A stretch of DNA of 5,660 nt from Bacillota bacterium (lineage in GTDB: Bacteria > Bacillota > Clostridia > Acetivibrionales > DTU013), in contig JAEYRF010000096.1 in NCBI GenBank assembly GCA_023409615.1, positions 1 to 5,660 of the forward strand, read 5' to 3'. A program made the position numbers and the translations under genes. How positions within the stretch are numbered: position 1 is the stretch's first letter; every line of letters starts with the position of its first letter. Positions 5,074 through 5,660 of the stretch are shown here, piece by piece. Below the pieces are notes generated by a model. It was given only the letters and a program-made list of their open reading frames with translations. It searched no databases and was not told the origin of the DNA.

Positions 5074-5660
5074 GACTTCCCCCTTGATCCATTTTCTTAA
5101 TGATATGCTTCTTCCAATTTTCATCATCGGTTTTGTCAAAGTCTGAGCGGAAATGTGCTCCGCGGCTCTCTTCGCGTTCAAGTGCGGACTCCACTACCAG
5201 CTTTGAAAGCATTACTATGTTTTGCAGCTCGTAGTCTTCGATTGTTTCATTTTTCATATCTTGAATTTTTGACATGTCTAGTGACAATTTATCCAACGCA
5301 GCCGTCAGGCCTTCTCTGTTCCTCACGATTCCTACGTTTTTTGTCATCTCTTTCTGGACTTCAGTAACCATCGCCTTCTTATCAAAATCTATTGGCTCCC
5401 GGGAAGTAATATTTGCAACATCCGTAAACACTATGCTTCTCCCTTTACATGCCAATCTTTCCTCTACCTGCAGCCCTATCATACGGCCAAATACAAGACC
5501 CTCCAGCAATGAATTGCTAGCCAGGCGATTCGCACCGTGTATCCCGTTGCATGCTGTCTCACCGCAAGTGTAGAAGCCATTGATATTGGTCCTTCCATGG
5601 ACATCGGCACGGATCCCGCCCATGCAATAGTGCTCCGCCGGGGCTACCGGTATCATATCC
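5063..5660 (-). CDS. nadB: L-aspartate oxidase, C-terminal part (cut by window edge)
   Basis: Only the last 198 residues or so are present; the reading frame stays open through the right edge, and the ATG at 5656 is internal. NadB is an FAD flavoenzyme that oxidises L-aspartate to iminoaspartate, which NadA condenses to quinolinate. The fragment starts with VAPAEHYCMGGI and CGETACNGIHGANRLASNSLLEG-type sequence of the fumarate reductase/succinate dehydrogenase fold. Counted from the ATG, His9 and Arg44 are 35 residues apart, as are His351 and Arg386 of the E. coli enzyme, which contact the substrate. The C-terminal helical domain (about 95-197) ends with the typical EESRGAHFRSDF...DDENWKKH. 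The intact Arg/His pair, ESRG-HFR ending and NAD operon context favour aspartate oxidase over succinate dehydrogenase. nadA would be expected upstream, beyond the window. The gene looks intact where visible. Confidence 0.95.
   Translation of the reverse strand, partial: DMIPVAPAEHYCMGGIRADVHGRTNINGFYTCGETACNGIHGANRLASNSLLEGLVFGRMIGLQVEERLACKGRSIVFTDVANITSREPIDFDKKAMVTEVQKEMTKNVGIVRNREGLTAALDKLSLDMSKIQDMKNETIEDYELQNIVMLSKLVVESALEREESRGAHFRSDFDKTDDENWKKHIIKKMDQGGSHAG

Noticed and set aside
5074..5181. 36-codon N-terminal extension of nadC up to an ATG at 5181.
   Set aside because: These codons overlap the conserved end of nadB, do not resemble any NadC N-terminus, and a ribosome binding site precedes the ATG at 5073.

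Overview
The window looks like chromosomal DNA of an endospore-forming Firmicute, most likely a clostridial-type anaerobe, though I cannot name the species. The evidence is three spore-type genes (a minor alpha/beta-type SASP, a CwlJ-like cortex hydrolase and a GerQ-like coat protein), strong GGAGG-type ribosome binding sites with GTG and TTG starts, AT-rich intergenic DNA and intrinsic terminators. No rRNA, tRNA, insertion sequence, CRISPR array or phage gene was seen.

Layout, left to right. (1) 78-1376 (-): a stand-alone AAA-type ATPase with a DUF4143/PD-(D/E)XK-like C-terminus, read from two consecutive sigma-A-like promoters. (2) 1541-1714 (-): a 57-residue SASP with its own terminator and a candidate sigma-G promoter. 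(3) 1874-2311 and 2341-2778 (+): cwlJ followed by a gerQ-like gene, divergent from the SASP gene. This is the pairing known from Bacillus, where GerQ is needed to place CwlJ in the coat. (4) 2851-3333 (-): an unrecognised coiled-coil protein with five tandem 15-residue (45-bp) repeats, convergent with gerQ across a shared hairpin. (5) 3477-3896 (-): a two-CBS-domain protein resembling Bacillus YhcV, ended by a 12-bp hairpin terminator. (6) 3909-4239: a non-coding stretch holding an AT-rich tract and a cluster of DnaA-box sequences. Two perfect boxes form the arms of the hairpin that probably terminates the nad operon. (7) 4240-5073 nadC and 5063-5660 nadB (3' part only), both (-) and overlapping, belong to the aspartate route of de novo NAD synthesis.

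The left half forms a loose spore and germination neighbourhood: DNA protection by the SASP, cortex lysis by CwlJ, and coat placement by GerQ. The CBS protein may also belong there. The right half is housekeeping NAD synthesis. The least explained items are the DnaA-box/terminator region and the repeat-built coiled-coil gene. I see no clear evidence of a complete new multi-gene system in this window.
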